Positions 9,971-18,127 of a DNA stretch of 64,000 bases are shown here, piece by piece (the stretch's first letter is position 1; every line of letters starts with the position of its first letter). The DNA comes from Devosia sp. GTDB lineage: Bacteria; Pseudomonadota; Alphaproteobacteria; Rhizobiales; Devosiaceae. The DNA lies in assembly GCF_017307495.1 (NCBI RefSeq), contig NZ_JAFKHE010000015.1:124001-188000 (forward strand), given 5' to 3'. The position numbers and the translations under genes are program-made. Below the pieces are notes generated by a model. It worked only from the letters and a program-made list of their open reading frames with translations, did not search any database and was not told the origin of the DNA.

Positions 9971-10420
9971 ATGCGGCTCACCCACTTCACCGACCTTTCG
10001 CTACGGCTCCTGATGTATCTCGCGGTCAAGGCCGACGGGCTTGCGACCATCCAGGAGGTGGCGGAGCGCTACGGCGTTTCGCGCAACCACCTGATGAAGG
10101 TGACGCAGGGGCTGGTGAAGCATGGCTTCGTCGCTTCGGCTCGTGGCAACGGGGGCGGGCTCAGGCTGCAGCGCCCGGCAACCGAGATTCGCGTCGGCGA
10201 AGTCATCAGGGTGACCGAGGACGACTTCCGCCTGGTCGAGTGCTTCGAGGCGGGGCGCAGCTCGTGCACCCTGCTGCCGGCCTGCCGGCTGAAGGGTGTG
10301 CTCGGCGAGGCCCTCGGCGCCTACCTGGCCGTGCTCGACAAGTACACGCTCGACGACCTGACGGTCCCCACCCATCCGATGCGACGCGCCCTCGGCCTGC
10401 CCGACGCCCGGGCGGCATAG
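9971..10420 (+). CDS. nsrR: Rrf2 family nitric-oxide-sensing repressor NsrR
   Basis: A 149-residue Rrf2 regulator starting at MRLTHFTDLSLRLLMYLA, which closely follows the NsrR N-terminus. The winged helix contains YGVSRNHLMKV and RGNGGGLRL. Three cysteines that would bind the iron-sulfur cluster are at about 91, 99 and 105 (ECFE, SSCTLLPACRLK); the Cys91-to-second-Cys spacing is slightly longer than in E. coli. The tail LDKYTLDDLTV is typical. The family senses NO through its cluster and represses NO-detoxification genes. A matching operator lies just upstream. The start at 9971 was chosen because it begins the domain exactly; longer frames run into shadow sequence. Confidence 0.9.
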   Translation: MRLTHFTDLSLRLLMYLAVKADGLATIQEVAERYGVSRNHLMKVTQGLVKHGFVASARGNGGGLRLQRPATEIRVGEVIRVTEDDFRLVECFEAGRSSCTLLPACRLKGVLGEALGAYLAVLDKYTLDDLTVPTHPMRRALGLPDARAA

Positions 10421-10461
10421 TTCAGTCGCATGGACACCACCGGCGTGGAACAGGGGGCGGG

Positions 10462-10818
10462 ATGAGTTGGATCGGAGATGCCCTGCTCCTGCTGTTCGCT
10501 CCGGAGCGACGGGCGTGGCGCGGCGAGGCGCCGCTGTCCACCGTGTTCTGGGGCTATGGCGTCGGACTGAGCCTCGTCATTGCCGTCCTCTATGCGGTCG
10601 CCATGTACCAGGGGCGACTCGACGTCCAGCAGGCGCTGATCCTGTTTTCGGCGGCGTACACGGTCTGGATCGTCGTCGCGATCGGGCGCGCAGCGGTCAA
10701 GTCCGATTCCTATTGGGGCGTGCTCGCCAGATGGCTGACCGTCACCTGGGCGCTCAACGCCGGCTTGGTCCTGTTCTCGCTCCAGGTTGAGCTGGTGCTC
10801 AGATATGCGCGGGGATAG
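10462..10818 (+). CDS. Small integral membrane protein, unknown function
   Basis: A 118-residue protein with ATG at 10462 preceded by GGGGGCGGG. Three predicted membrane segments: about residues 27-48 (TVFWGYGVGLSLVIAVLYAV), 56-76 (ALILFSAAYTVWIVVAIG) and 90-112. It starts 42 bases after nsrR and is followed closely by the TDT-type transporter, so the three are probably one transcript. I do not recognise the family; small proteins of this kind sit beside many transporters. Confidence 0.72.
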   Translation: MSWIGDALLLLFAPERRAWRGEAPLSTVFWGYGVGLSLVIAVLYAVAMYQGRLDVQQALILFSAAYTVWIVVAIGRAAVKSDSYWGVLARWLTVTWALNAGLVLFSLQVELVLRYARG

Positions 10819-10837
10819 CCGGGTCCGACGAGTCCTC

Positions 10838-11902
10838 ATGCCGCGCCGTCTCCTCGCGCGCCTGGCGGCCGTGACCCTCGATGGCGCCGTATCGCTGTTT
10901 CCGGGCTATTTCGCGCTGGTCATGGCCACCGGCGTGGTGTCGATTGCCTGCCATTTCATGGGGTTGCGCCCGGTCGCGCTGGCGCTCGTCGGCATCAACT
11001 GGGTGGCGTGGCCGGTGCTCTCGGTGCTGACCATCGTCCGCGCCCTCAGGTTCCGCGCCGAGCTGATGCGCGACCTCTCGGACCACCAGCGGGCGCCCGG
11101 CTTCTTCACCATCGTGGCGGGCACCTGCGTCCTGGGCACGCAGAACGTGGTGGTGATCGGCGCCACGGGCGTCGGCACGGCGCTGTGGTGGGTCGGGCTG
11201 ATCCTGTGGTTTGCGATCATGTACACGTTCTTCACTGCGGTGACCGTGCGTGCGCGAAAACCCACGCTCAAGCGCGGCATCAACGGCGCATGGCTGATCG
11301 CCGCCGTCTCGACGCAGTCGGTGGTGGTGTTGCGCGGCGTGATCGACACGGGCGCGCCGCCCCCGGACGCGATCCAGTTCCAGGTGATCGCGATGTTCCT
11401 GATCGGCTGCATGCTGTATCTGGCGATCATCCCGCTGATCTTTTATCGCCTTACCTTCGTGCCGATGAGCCGGGAGGACTTCAGTCCTCCGTACTGGATC
11501 AACATGGGCGCGGTAGCGATCACGGCGCTGGCCGGCTCGGTGTTGATCCTGCGTGGCGAAACCTGGCCGTTGCTCGCTCCGCTCCTCCCGTTCCTCAGGG
11601 GGTTCACGTTCTTCTTCTGGGCGGTGGCGAGCTGGTGGATCCCGTTCCTGCTGCTGCTGATGCTGTGGCGCTATGTCTGGATGCGCGACTGCTTCACCTA
11701 CGAGCCGGCGGTCTGGGGCATGGTCTTTCCGCTCGGGATGTACACCACCAGCACCTACCAGTTCGACCGAGCCATGGGCTACGGCTTCCTCAACCTGATC
11801 CCCGAGGTCCTGGTCTTCGTCGCGCTCGCAGCGTGGGTGCTGGCCATGGCGGGGCTTGCGCGACGACTGCTGGGCGCGCTGCGCGCGCCGGACGCCGGCT
11901 GA
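10838..11902 (+). CDS. TDT/SLAC1-type tellurite-resistance or C4-dicarboxylate transporter
   Basis: About 354 residues with nine to ten hydrophobic helices. It shows TDT/voltage-dependent anion channel features: an N-terminal FPGYFALVMATGVVSIACHF, later FFFWAVASWWIPFLLLLMLW, and PAVWGMVFPLGMYTTSTYQF near the end. The family moves anions such as malate, sulfite, nitrate or chloride across the inner membrane; the substrate here is not readable. The start is uncertain: ATG 10838 follows the preceding stop, while an ATG at 10805 and a TTG at 10787 would overlap it. Co-location with NsrR suggests a role under nitrosative stress. Confidence 0.86.
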   Translation: MPRRLLARLAAVTLDGAVSLFPGYFALVMATGVVSIACHFMGLRPVALALVGINWVAWPVLSVLTIVRALRFRAELMRDLSDHQRAPGFFTIVAGTCVLGTQNVVVIGATGVGTALWWVGLILWFAIMYTFFTAVTVRARKPTLKRGINGAWLIAAVSTQSVVVLRGVIDTGAPPPDAIQFQVIAMFLIGCMLYLAIIPLIFYRLTFVPMSREDFSPPYWINMGAVAITALAGSVLILRGETWPLLAPLLPFLRGFTFFFWAVASWWIPFLLLLMLWRYVWMRDCFTYEPAVWGMVFPLGMYTTSTYQFDRAMGYGFLNLIPEVLVFVALAAWVLAMAGLARRLLGALRAPDAG

Positions 11903-12085
11903 GTGTGCCAATGACTGAGCATCCCAAGGAATACCCGTTGCAGCATACGTCGATGGGCGCGATCCCCGTCGAGTTCCATGATGTCCTTCGGCGAGGCGCG
12001 GATTCCCCGCCAGGCCGGAACACAGCGGATCGGATTCGCGTTGTGGATTAGGCGCCATAGCGCCCAATCAGGACAGGAGTCCGTG

Positions 12086-12373
12086 ATGTTGAAGCTCCTG
12101 ACGTTAGGATTGACGGTTTCGGCCATCGCGCTCGGCGCAAGCGGATTGCAGGCGGCGAGCACCGGGCCCAACCATGCCACCGGCCAGCCCAACCAGAGCT
12201 GCGGCAGCGCCTCGGCGCCCAACACGCCGGGCAATTCCGCCTCGGCCCCGGGTTCGGCGTTCAACCCGGATGGCAAGGCGGGCACGGTCTATGCCGGCCA
12301 GCAGCTGCAGAACTCCCATAATTCGGCAAGCGTCTCGCAATACGACGCGGCCTGCGCTCACCAGCCGGCCTGA
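12086..12373 (+). CDS. Small secreted protein with C-terminal SQYDxAC motif
   Basis: A 95-residue protein with a good ribosome site (GGACAGGAG) and a signal peptide of about 23 residues (MLKLLTLGLTVSAIALGASGLQA is 23, so only its parts are cited here: LTLGLTVSAIALG core). The mature part is rich in Gly, Pro, Ser and Asn (TPGNSASAPGSAFNPDGKAG) and ends SVSQYDAACAHQP. Short exported proteins with this SQYDxAC ending are common in Rhizobiales and are often mis-annotated as adenylate cyclase; no such domain is present. Two cysteines could form one disulfide. Function is unknown. A strong hairpin follows the stop. Confidence 0.78.
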   Translation: MLKLLTLGLTVSAIALGASGLQAASTGPNHATGQPNQSCGSASAPNTPGNSASAPGSAFNPDGKAGTVYAGQQLQNSHNSASVSQYDAACAHQPA

Positions 12374-12385
12374 CGTCGTCGGGTG

Positions 12386-12411
12386 TCGCGCTGGGCCCTG
12401 GCCCAGCGCGA
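12386..12411 (+). terminator. Strong GC hairpin after the small secreted-protein gene
   Basis: A perfect stem of about 12 base pairs (TCGCGCTGGGCC and its complement) with a minimal CT loop, 13 bases after the stop codon. No T-run follows. It probably stabilises the transcript 3' end or assists termination. Confidence 0.65.
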
Positions 12412-12603
12412 TCGCCGTCCAGCAATTGTCCATCGGTGCGTGAGGTCCGCCCCCGATCGGCGTCGGCGCTGCAAATAGTCCCTTGTCATCCATTGAGCCG
12501 GGGCCGATCTGTCGGGGCAGGAGATCGACATCCGCGACGACGCCCTGCGATTCCGCATGGACGCCTGACCTACGAAGTCGGGCGCTTCGGCTGGGTCGCC
12601 GGC

Positions 12604-14169
12604 TCACTTTCCCGGAAAGACGAGGGTGAAGGTGGAGCCGCTCGCGGAGACGGTCGACACCTCGCCCCCCAGCTGCTGGGCAAAGCCTGCGACGAGCTTG
12701 CGCCCTATGCCGGTTCCGGGCGCCGCGGGATCGAAGCCGACGCCGTTGTCCTCCACCGAGAGCCGCACAAGGCCGTCGCCGGCGCGCGCCAGCGACACCT
12801 TCACCGTCCCGGCCCGCCCGACGGGGAAGGCGTGCTTGAAGCAATTGGACAGGACCTCGTTGAGGATCAGCCCCAGGGGCCCGGCCGCATCCTTGTCCAC
12901 GACCACGTCCTCGATCTCCTCGACGACTTCGATATCCGGGTTTGCCCCGGCCCGCACCTTGGCGATCAGCGTGTGCAGGTAGTCCTTCACGCGCACGTCG
13001 GAAAAGTCGCCGCTGCGGTAGATGTGCTCGTGCACGGCCGACATCGCGAAGATACGCCGGCCCAGCTCCGCCCGCACCTCGCGCGGAATGGCATGCATCT
13101 GGAGCAGCGCATTCACGGACTGGAGGTTGTTCTTCACCCGGTGGTGGATCTCGCGGAACAGCTGCTCGTTTCGATCCAGCGCCTCGGCGAGCGATCGGCT
13201 GCTGGCCTGGGCCCGCCGCAACACCCGCGCGGTCAGCAGCGACCCGATCAACAGGGCCAGGGCGACGGGGGCAAGCAGCAGCGAGACGACCCAGATCGAA
13301 TACCACAGGCCCGCCAGCGCGGTGGCCCTGCTGATCGAGGCGACGGCAATGTAGCCCAGGCCATCGACATGCCGGAAGCCAACGACCCGCGCCACGCCGT
13401 CGGCCGGCGACCCCGGCGAAACATACGACCCTGCCTGCCCGACCGCCAGCGAGTCCATGGCCGCGGTGCCGGCGAGGTTGAGCGGCTTGGCGAGCGGTGG
13501 CTCCCGGGCGATGATCCAGCCGTCGGCGCGGATGACGCTGACCGTGGAACCGGGGCCGAGGTCCTGGGACAGGGCGAACTGCGACAGTATGCTGGCGGGG
13601 AGCGTCGCGACGACGGCACCTGCGAAGCTGCCATTCCGTTCGACGCGCTGCGCCACCGAGAAGCTGGCGGATTCTCCCGCGCCTTCCTGGTAGCCGATGC
13701 TGACGATGCGGCCGCTGCGGATCGCTTCGAAGTAGTCGGCGCCCGAGACCGTCGGTGCGGCAGGCTCCTGAGCTGCGGAACCTGACGGGATCAGGTCGCC
13801 GCTGGCGCTGTAGATGTGAAGGCTGGGCTTGACCGGCAGGCTGGCCGCGGCGCGATCGAAGCCGGCTTGCACCGTCTGCGGTGCGACGCCATCGGCCAGC
13901 TGCGTCGCCGTGCCCTGGAGCGCGGCCAGCGTTGCGGACACGACCCATCGCGAACCTTCGGCGACAACTCCGGCGGCCCGTTCGGCCCGGCTCCTGGTCT
14001 GCTCGATCCTGGTGTCGTAGCCCTGGAAGCAGAGGAAGACGAAGACCGCGACGATCCCGGCCACCAGGACGACGCTGGACGCCACGACGGTGTCGGCGGC
14101 CTCCCATCGGCGACGCAGACGCTTGCCCTGTTGGTGCGATAGCACACCTGCTTGTGTAGTGACGCTCAT
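12604..14169 (-). CDS. Membrane sensor histidine kinase, HisKA_2 type
   Basis: A 521-residue kinase. A membrane helix at about residues 30-50 (VVASSVVLVAGIVAVFVFLCF) and another at about 290-312 bracket a periplasmic sensor region of Cache type. The cytoplasmic part has the HisKA_2 box REIHHRVKNNLQ near 339-350, with phospho-accepting His at 342 or 343. The ATPase domain has LNEVLSNCFKHAF (N box), EDNGVGFD (G1) and GTGIGRKLV (G2). HisKA_2 kinases are frequent in alphaproteobacteria. The next gene, 7 bases on, encodes a stand-alone receiver that is probably its partner. The ligand of the sensor domain is unknown. Confidence 0.9.
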   Translation of the reverse strand: MSVTTQAGVLSHQQGKRLRRRWEAADTVVASSVVLVAGIVAVFVFLCFQGYDTRIEQTRSRAERAAGVVAEGSRWVVSATLAALQGTATQLADGVAPQTVQAGFDRAAASLPVKPSLHIYSASGDLIPSGSAAQEPAAPTVSGADYFEAIRSGRIVSIGYQEGAGESASFSVAQRVERNGSFAGAVVATLPASILSQFALSQDLGPGSTVSVIRADGWIIAREPPLAKPLNLAGTAAMDSLAVGQAGSYVSPGSPADGVARVVGFRHVDGLGYIAVASISRATALAGLWYSIWVVSLLLAPVALALLIGSLLTARVLRRAQASSRSLAEALDRNEQLFREIHHRVKNNLQSVNALLQMHAIPREVRAELGRRIFAMSAVHEHIYRSGDFSDVRVKDYLHTLIAKVRAGANPDIEVVEEIEDVVVDKDAAGPLGLILNEVLSNCFKHAFPVGRAGTVKVSLARAGDGLVRLSVEDNGVGFDPAAPGTGIGRKLVAGFAQQLGGEVSTVSASGSTFTLVFPGK

Positions 14170-14176
14170 TTGCTCC

Positions 14177-14527
14177 TCAGGCCGTAAGTTCTGCCAGCGC
14201 CTGTCGAAGTTGCAGTTCGGGATAGGGCTTCTCGAAGAAGAGGGAGCCTGCCGGCAACTGCGGCTCGGCGTCGGTCAGTTTCCCCGAGATGACGATCAGT
14301 GCGATCGGGGGCCACCGCCTCCTGACGAAGTGGGCCAGCCTGATGCCATCCATCGAACCGGGCATGTCGACGTCGGTGATCACCAGTCGAATGTCCGGGT
14401 GCTGCTCGAGCAGGGCAATCGCCCGGTCGGCGTCGGCAGCCTCCAGCACCTCGTAGCCCCATTCGCCAACCTCGAATGCCAGTCCAAGCCGAATGAGTGG
14501 TTCATCGTCTACGACCAGAATTTTCAT
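14177..14527 (-). CDS. Single-domain response regulator
   Basis: A 116-residue receiver domain with no output domain. Key residues are all present: acidic pair Asp7/Asp8, phospho-acceptor Asp52 in ITDVDMPG, switch Ser81 in VISG and Lys100 in FEKPY. It is encoded immediately upstream of the HisKA_2 kinase in the same operon, so transcription starts with this gene. Stand-alone receivers act through protein contacts or as phosphate shuttles. Which downstream protein it reaches is not visible here. Confidence 0.92.
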   Translation of the reverse strand: MKILVVDDEPLIRLGLAFEVGEWGYEVLEAADADRAIALLEQHPDIRLVITDVDMPGSMDGIRLAHFVRRRWPPIALIVISGKLTDAEPQLPAGSLFFEKPYPELQLRQALAELTA

Positions 14528-14718
14528 GCCGGGCCCCCCTGGAACGGACCAAAAACTCGCTGAGGGTGGAAAGGTTCCGGGGGTGAACCGGTGCTGGAAA
14601 GCCTGCCCGGACGGTCCGGTTCGCCGCGGGCTGCGGCCGAGCCTCCAGCCACTTTCGGAGGGGAGCGGCGAACCAAATGGTCCCGGTGTCCGTTACTCGG
14701 GCCGGAAAGGCGTCGCCC

Positions 14719-15666
14719 ATGACCAGCATCTCCCACCACATCCTGCTCAATGCCAGTTCCGGCGCCGCGCTCAAGACGGGGGTGCGACCGGAACAGATCG
14801 TGCAGCGCTTCCTCGATAGCGGATACACCGTCAGCATCGATGCCGACACCTCGCGGCCCTTTGCGCAGCGCCTGCAGACCGCGCGAACCAGCCCCGCCGC
14901 GGTGCTCGTCGCGGCGGGTGGCGATGGGACGGCGACAGCGCTGGCGCAGGTGGCCGTGGAAACCGGCAGGGCGCTCGCCGTGCTGCCGCTCGGCACGGCC
15001 AACCTCCTCGGCCGCGACCTGGGGTTGCCGCTGTCGCTCGACGACTGGTTCTCCCAGCTGCCGCTGATGACGCCGCGCCAGATTGACGTCGGGGAGGTCA
15101 ACGCCCGGATATTCCTGCACAAGGTGGTGATAGGAGCGGTTCCCGGGATTGCGGCGATGCGCGAGCAGATCCGCGGCGAGACGGCGCTCGGGGCGACGCT
15201 GGCCTTCCTCAGTCATGCAATCCGGCGGCTGTCGCGGCTCCGCCGCTTCGCGGTGGAGATCTCCAATGGCGGCGAGCATCCACACATCGAGCGGGTGCAG
15301 TCGATCGCCGTCGCCAACAACGACTACGATGAGGGTCCCGGCAAGATCTTCTCGCGCTCGCGCCTCGATGCCGGTACGCTCAGCCTCTACCTCATCCGCC
15401 ACCTGAGCCTTGGCGACGCGCTGCGGCTGGCGCTCCGCATGCTCGTCGGCACCTGGAAGGCCGATGACGTGGTCGAGGTGGAGAACGTTCGCGCGGTGGT
15501 GATGCGGACACGCCAGAGGCGGCTGCGGGCGATGGTCGACGGCGAGGTCGAGTTTCTCACTACGCCCCTGCGGTTCCAGGTGCGGCCGCTGGCGCTCACC
15601 GTGCTGGCGCCACCCCCTGCCGTCGCCGAGGTGCCCGAGGCTGCGGCGGCCGCCGAGGGCGTCTAG
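14719..15666 (+). CDS. Diacylglycerol kinase catalytic-domain protein (YegS/LCB5-like lipid kinase)
   Basis: A 315-residue cytoplasmic protein. The nucleotide-binding motif GGDGT is at residues 67-71, followed by LPLGTANLLGRDLGLP, as in DAG and sphingosine kinase catalytic domains; the C-terminal half has the beta-sandwich with AMVDGEVEFL. The start ATG at 14719 has GGAAAGG upstream and gives a normal N-terminus (MTSISHHILLNASSG); an in-frame extension to 14677 was discarded. Members phosphorylate lipid hydroxyls using ATP; the lipid here is not known. The metallophosphoesterase gene begins one base after the stop, so the two are coupled. Confidence 0.88.
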   Translation: MTSISHHILLNASSGAALKTGVRPEQIVQRFLDSGYTVSIDADTSRPFAQRLQTARTSPAAVLVAAGGDGTATALAQVAVETGRALAVLPLGTANLLGRDLGLPLSLDDWFSQLPLMTPRQIDVGEVNARIFLHKVVIGAVPGIAAMREQIRGETALGATLAFLSHAIRRLSRLRRFAVEISNGGEHPHIERVQSIAVANNDYDEGPGKIFSRSRLDAGTLSLYLIRHLSLGDALRLALRMLVGTWKADDVVEVENVRAVVMRTRQRRLRAMVDGEVEFLTTPLRFQVRPLALTVLAPPPAVAEVPEAAAAAEGV

Positions 15667-15667
15667 C

Positions 15668-16531
15668 ATGCGGATCTGTCACCTCTCCGACCTGCATTTC
15701 GGCCATCACGATGAACGCCTGGCGGCTGGCCTCGCCGCCGATCTGACAGCGCAGGCGCCTGACCTCGTCGTCGTCAGCGGGGATTTCACCCAACTGGGCA
15801 CGGAGCGGGAGTTCCAGGTCGCACGCGGCTTTCTGGACACGCTTCCCGCTCCCCTGTTCGCGGTCCCGGGCAACCATGACGTGCCGGCGCGCAACCTGCT
15901 CAGGCGCTTTCTCGACCCGTACGGACTGTATCGCCGCTACATCGCCGCCGACCTGGAACCGACGCTGGACCTGGGGGACGTGGTGATCGCCGGGCTGCGA
16001 ACCTCCCGGCGCGTGCGGGCCGAGCTGAACTGGGCCCATGGGTCGCTGAGCCGGGGACAGCTGGCGCGGCTCGAACGGCGCTTCTCGACCACCTCGCCGG
16101 CGGCGCTGCGCATCGTGGTCGCGCACCACCCGCTGATGCAGCCGGAGGGCGACGTGCTCAAGCCCATGCGCCTCGTGCGCAGGGCGGACCGGGCCCTCGA
16201 ACTGTTCTCCCGGCTTGGCGTGCGGCTGGTCCTGTCCGGCCACTTCCACCTGTCCTACGTGCGCCAGCACGACGGCGGGCGTCATGCCGTGCGGCACGAC
16301 GCGCCGAAGGGGCTGCGGGAATCGGCGCGCGCTCCCATTCTGGTCGCACAGGCCTCCTCGACCATTTCAACGCGGCTGCGGGGCGACACGAACGCCTACA
16401 ACCTGATCGACATCGACGACGACCGGATTGCGGTGACGGTGCGCGAGTGGCGCGACGGCGCGTGGTCGACCCGGGAAAAGGCTTCCGCGCAATCTGCCAT
16501 GGCTGCATCGTCGGCGGCGACCCCGGGCTGA
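15668..16531 (+). CDS. Calcineurin-like metallophosphoesterase
   Basis: A 287-residue phosphoesterase with all dimetal motifs: LSDLHFGHH (Asp8, His10), VVSGDFTQLG, VPGNHDVP, VVAHHPL and LSGHFHLS. This set fits the 3',5'-cyclic-nucleotide phosphodiesterase/LpxH-like part of the superfamily. There is no signal peptide, so it acts in the cytoplasm. It begins one base after the lipid-kinase gene, which suggests a shared phospholipid or phosphate-ester role, but the substrate is not shown by sequence. Confidence 0.88.
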   Translation: MRICHLSDLHFGHHDERLAAGLAADLTAQAPDLVVVSGDFTQLGTEREFQVARGFLDTLPAPLFAVPGNHDVPARNLLRRFLDPYGLYRRYIAADLEPTLDLGDVVIAGLRTSRRVRAELNWAHGSLSRGQLARLERRFSTTSPAALRIVVAHHPLMQPEGDVLKPMRLVRRADRALELFSRLGVRLVLSGHFHLSYVRQHDGGRHAVRHDAPKGLRESARAPILVAQASSTISTRLRGDTNAYNLIDIDDDRIAVTVREWRDGAWSTREKASAQSAMAASSAATPG

Positions 16532-16638
16532 TCGTCCCGGTGGAATGAACCGCGGGGCAGGCACGCGCTCAGCCGCTTCGTTCAAGTGCCTGCGCCCGCC
16601 CGCTGGTAGGTCCCCGGCCATCGCAACGGAGACCCCAC

Positions 16639-16782
16639 ATGCTGATCGGACGCATCATCACCGGTATCGCCAACACCCGCCGGCAGAGGCGGACCAGCCT
16701 CGAGCTTGCCCTGCTCAACGAGCGGCAGCTCGAGGATCTGGGAATTTCGCGGATCGACCTGATGGCGGCGCGGCGCCGTTGA
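16639..16782 (+). CDS. DUF1127 family small protein
   Basis: A 47-residue basic protein starting at ATG 16639 with GGAG eight bases upstream. It reads MLIGRIITGIANTRRQRRT, then LELALLNERQLEDLGISR and an Arg-rich end. The L-x3-L-N-x-R-x-L-x-D-[IL]-G-[IL]-x-R pattern defines DUF1127. In alphaproteobacteria these short proteins affect phosphate, stress or carbon regulation and some bind RNA; the role of this copy is unknown. It lies alone between the phosphoesterase and the AraC regulator. Confidence 0.9.
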   Translation: MLIGRIITGIANTRRQRRTSLELALLNERQLEDLGISRIDLMAARRR

Positions 16783-16826
16783 AATCGGAGCGCCGCCGCT
16801 AGCCACGGCCCGGGCAGCCCATTACG

Positions 16827-17612
16827 ATGCCGCTCATGAAAGTGAGCGGCATCGGACGGGTGGTCTTCTGGGGCGGAGGCAATCTGTGGATCGGCCTTGC
16901 CGTCGATGCCATCGACCCGCACGCTCACCATGCCATCCAGGTCGCGGTCGGGTTCAGCGGGCCGGTGGAGTTCCGCTCCGGCGGCAAGACCGAGTGGACG
17001 GCCTATCCCGGGGGCGCGCTGGTGCGGCCGGGGACCCCGCACGCGTTCCGCGCGCCCGGGCAACGGGTCGCCAACATCCTGTTCGAACCGGAGACGGCCC
17101 TGGGCCGGGCGCTGCTCGAGCGCTTCGCGGGCGATGCCATCGTGCCCCTCCACACCCATGCGCGAGACCTCGCCGCAGCCTTCGACCACGGGGCCGACGA
17201 CGACGACCTCGGCGACACCGCCATGGCCTTGCTCGCCCGCCTCGCTGGCACCGAGCGGCCGCAGCGGCCGACCGATCCGCGCATTCTCAAGGCCATCGAC
17301 TGGATCGCCCGCCATGTCGACGAGCCGCTCAGCCTCGGCGATGTCGCCGCCGTGGCGGGCCTCAGCGACGGGCGCTTCCGGCACCTGTTCGTGGCCGAGA
17401 CCGGCATTGCTTTCCGGCCCTATGTGCTGTGGACGCGGCTCAACCGCGCGCTCGAGATGGGGTTTGGCGGAACCTCCTGGACCGAGGCCGCCTACGCCAC
17501 CGGCTTTGCCGACTCGGCGCACCTGACCCGGACCTGCCGGCGCATGTACGGGCTGTTCCCGTCGTCCCTCCGCATCGACCGCACCGTGCAGGACAGCCGG
17601 CAGATCGCCTGA
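16827..17612 (+). CDS. AraC family transcriptional regulator
   Basis: A 261-residue regulator with an N-terminal cupin-like sensor region (about 1-110; HAHHAIQVAVGFSGP, PGTPHAFRAPGQ) and a C-terminal double helix-turn-helix (about 155-250). The second helix region is IDWIARHVDEPLSLGDVAAVAGLS and the tail is FADSAHLTRTCRRMYGLFPSSLR. Start ATG 16827 is used; ATG 16836 is an alternative. It precedes, by 84 bases and in the same direction, the YtkA-like/di-heme peroxidase genes, which are its most likely targets. Confidence 0.9.
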   Translation: MPLMKVSGIGRVVFWGGGNLWIGLAVDAIDPHAHHAIQVAVGFSGPVEFRSGGKTEWTAYPGGALVRPGTPHAFRAPGQRVANILFEPETALGRALLERFAGDAIVPLHTHARDLAAAFDHGADDDDLGDTAMALLARLAGTERPQRPTDPRILKAIDWIARHVDEPLSLGDVAAVAGLSDGRFRHLFVAETGIAFRPYVLWTRLNRALEMGFGGTSWTEAAYATGFADSAHLTRTCRRMYGLFPSSLRIDRTVQDSRQIA

Positions 17613-17696
17613 AGATCAGCCGTTACGTTCAAGTCTCCCCGGCCGGAGCCGACTATTTCGAGCGCCATTCACCCTTGCTCGAAACAGGACGCTCAA

Positions 17697-18125
17697 ATGA
17701 ACCTCGTCAAATTCTGGCCGCTGCCCGTCGCCGCCATCGTCGTTGCAGCCGGCGGCTATGCCTTCGCCTCGATGCAGGCGCCCGCCGACCTCGACGATTC
17801 GCTGTCGCACGCCTCCGACCACGGCCTCTATGCGGTCAGCATCGCGCCGGCGGTCGATCCCGTTCCGGTCGGCCAGCTGCACGCCTGGACCGTGGCGGTC
17901 ACGACGCCGGATGGCGCGCCGGTCGATGCCACGGTCGCATTCGACGGCGGCATGCCGCAGCACGGCCACGGCCTGCCTACCGTGCCCAAGGTGATGGGCA
18001 AGGATGCCGAAGGCCGCGCCATCATCGGCGGCGTGCGCTTCAACATGCCCGGCTGGTGGGAGCTGAAGGTGCATGTCGATGGTGCCGCCGGCGACGACAC
18101 CGCCACCTTCAACATCGCGCTCTGA
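17697..18125 (+). CDS. Exported YtkA/FixH-like protein with His-rich motif
   Basis: A 142-residue protein with an N-terminal signal anchor (WPLPVAAIVVAAGGYAFA). The mature part is an immunoglobulin-like beta domain with WTVAVTTPDGAPVDATVAFDG split across two strands, then the metal-binding-like motif GGMPQHGHGLP and RFNMPGWWELKV near the end. This matches the YtkA/FixH-like group, some members of which bind copper. The gene ends two bases before the di-heme peroxidase start. A periplasmic role with the peroxidase, perhaps in metal or redox handling, is inferred. Confidence 0.82.
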   Translation: MNLVKFWPLPVAAIVVAAGGYAFASMQAPADLDDSLSHASDHGLYAVSIAPAVDPVPVGQLHAWTVAVTTPDGAPVDATVAFDGGMPQHGHGLPTVPKVMGKDAEGRAIIGGVRFNMPGWWELKVHVDGAAGDDTATFNIAL

Positions 18126-18127
18126 CC

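Noticed and set aside
16886..18127. Upstream extension of the di-heme peroxidase frame
   Set aside because: It runs out of frame through the AraC and YtkA-like genes. The peroxidase has its own ATG and signal peptide at 18128.
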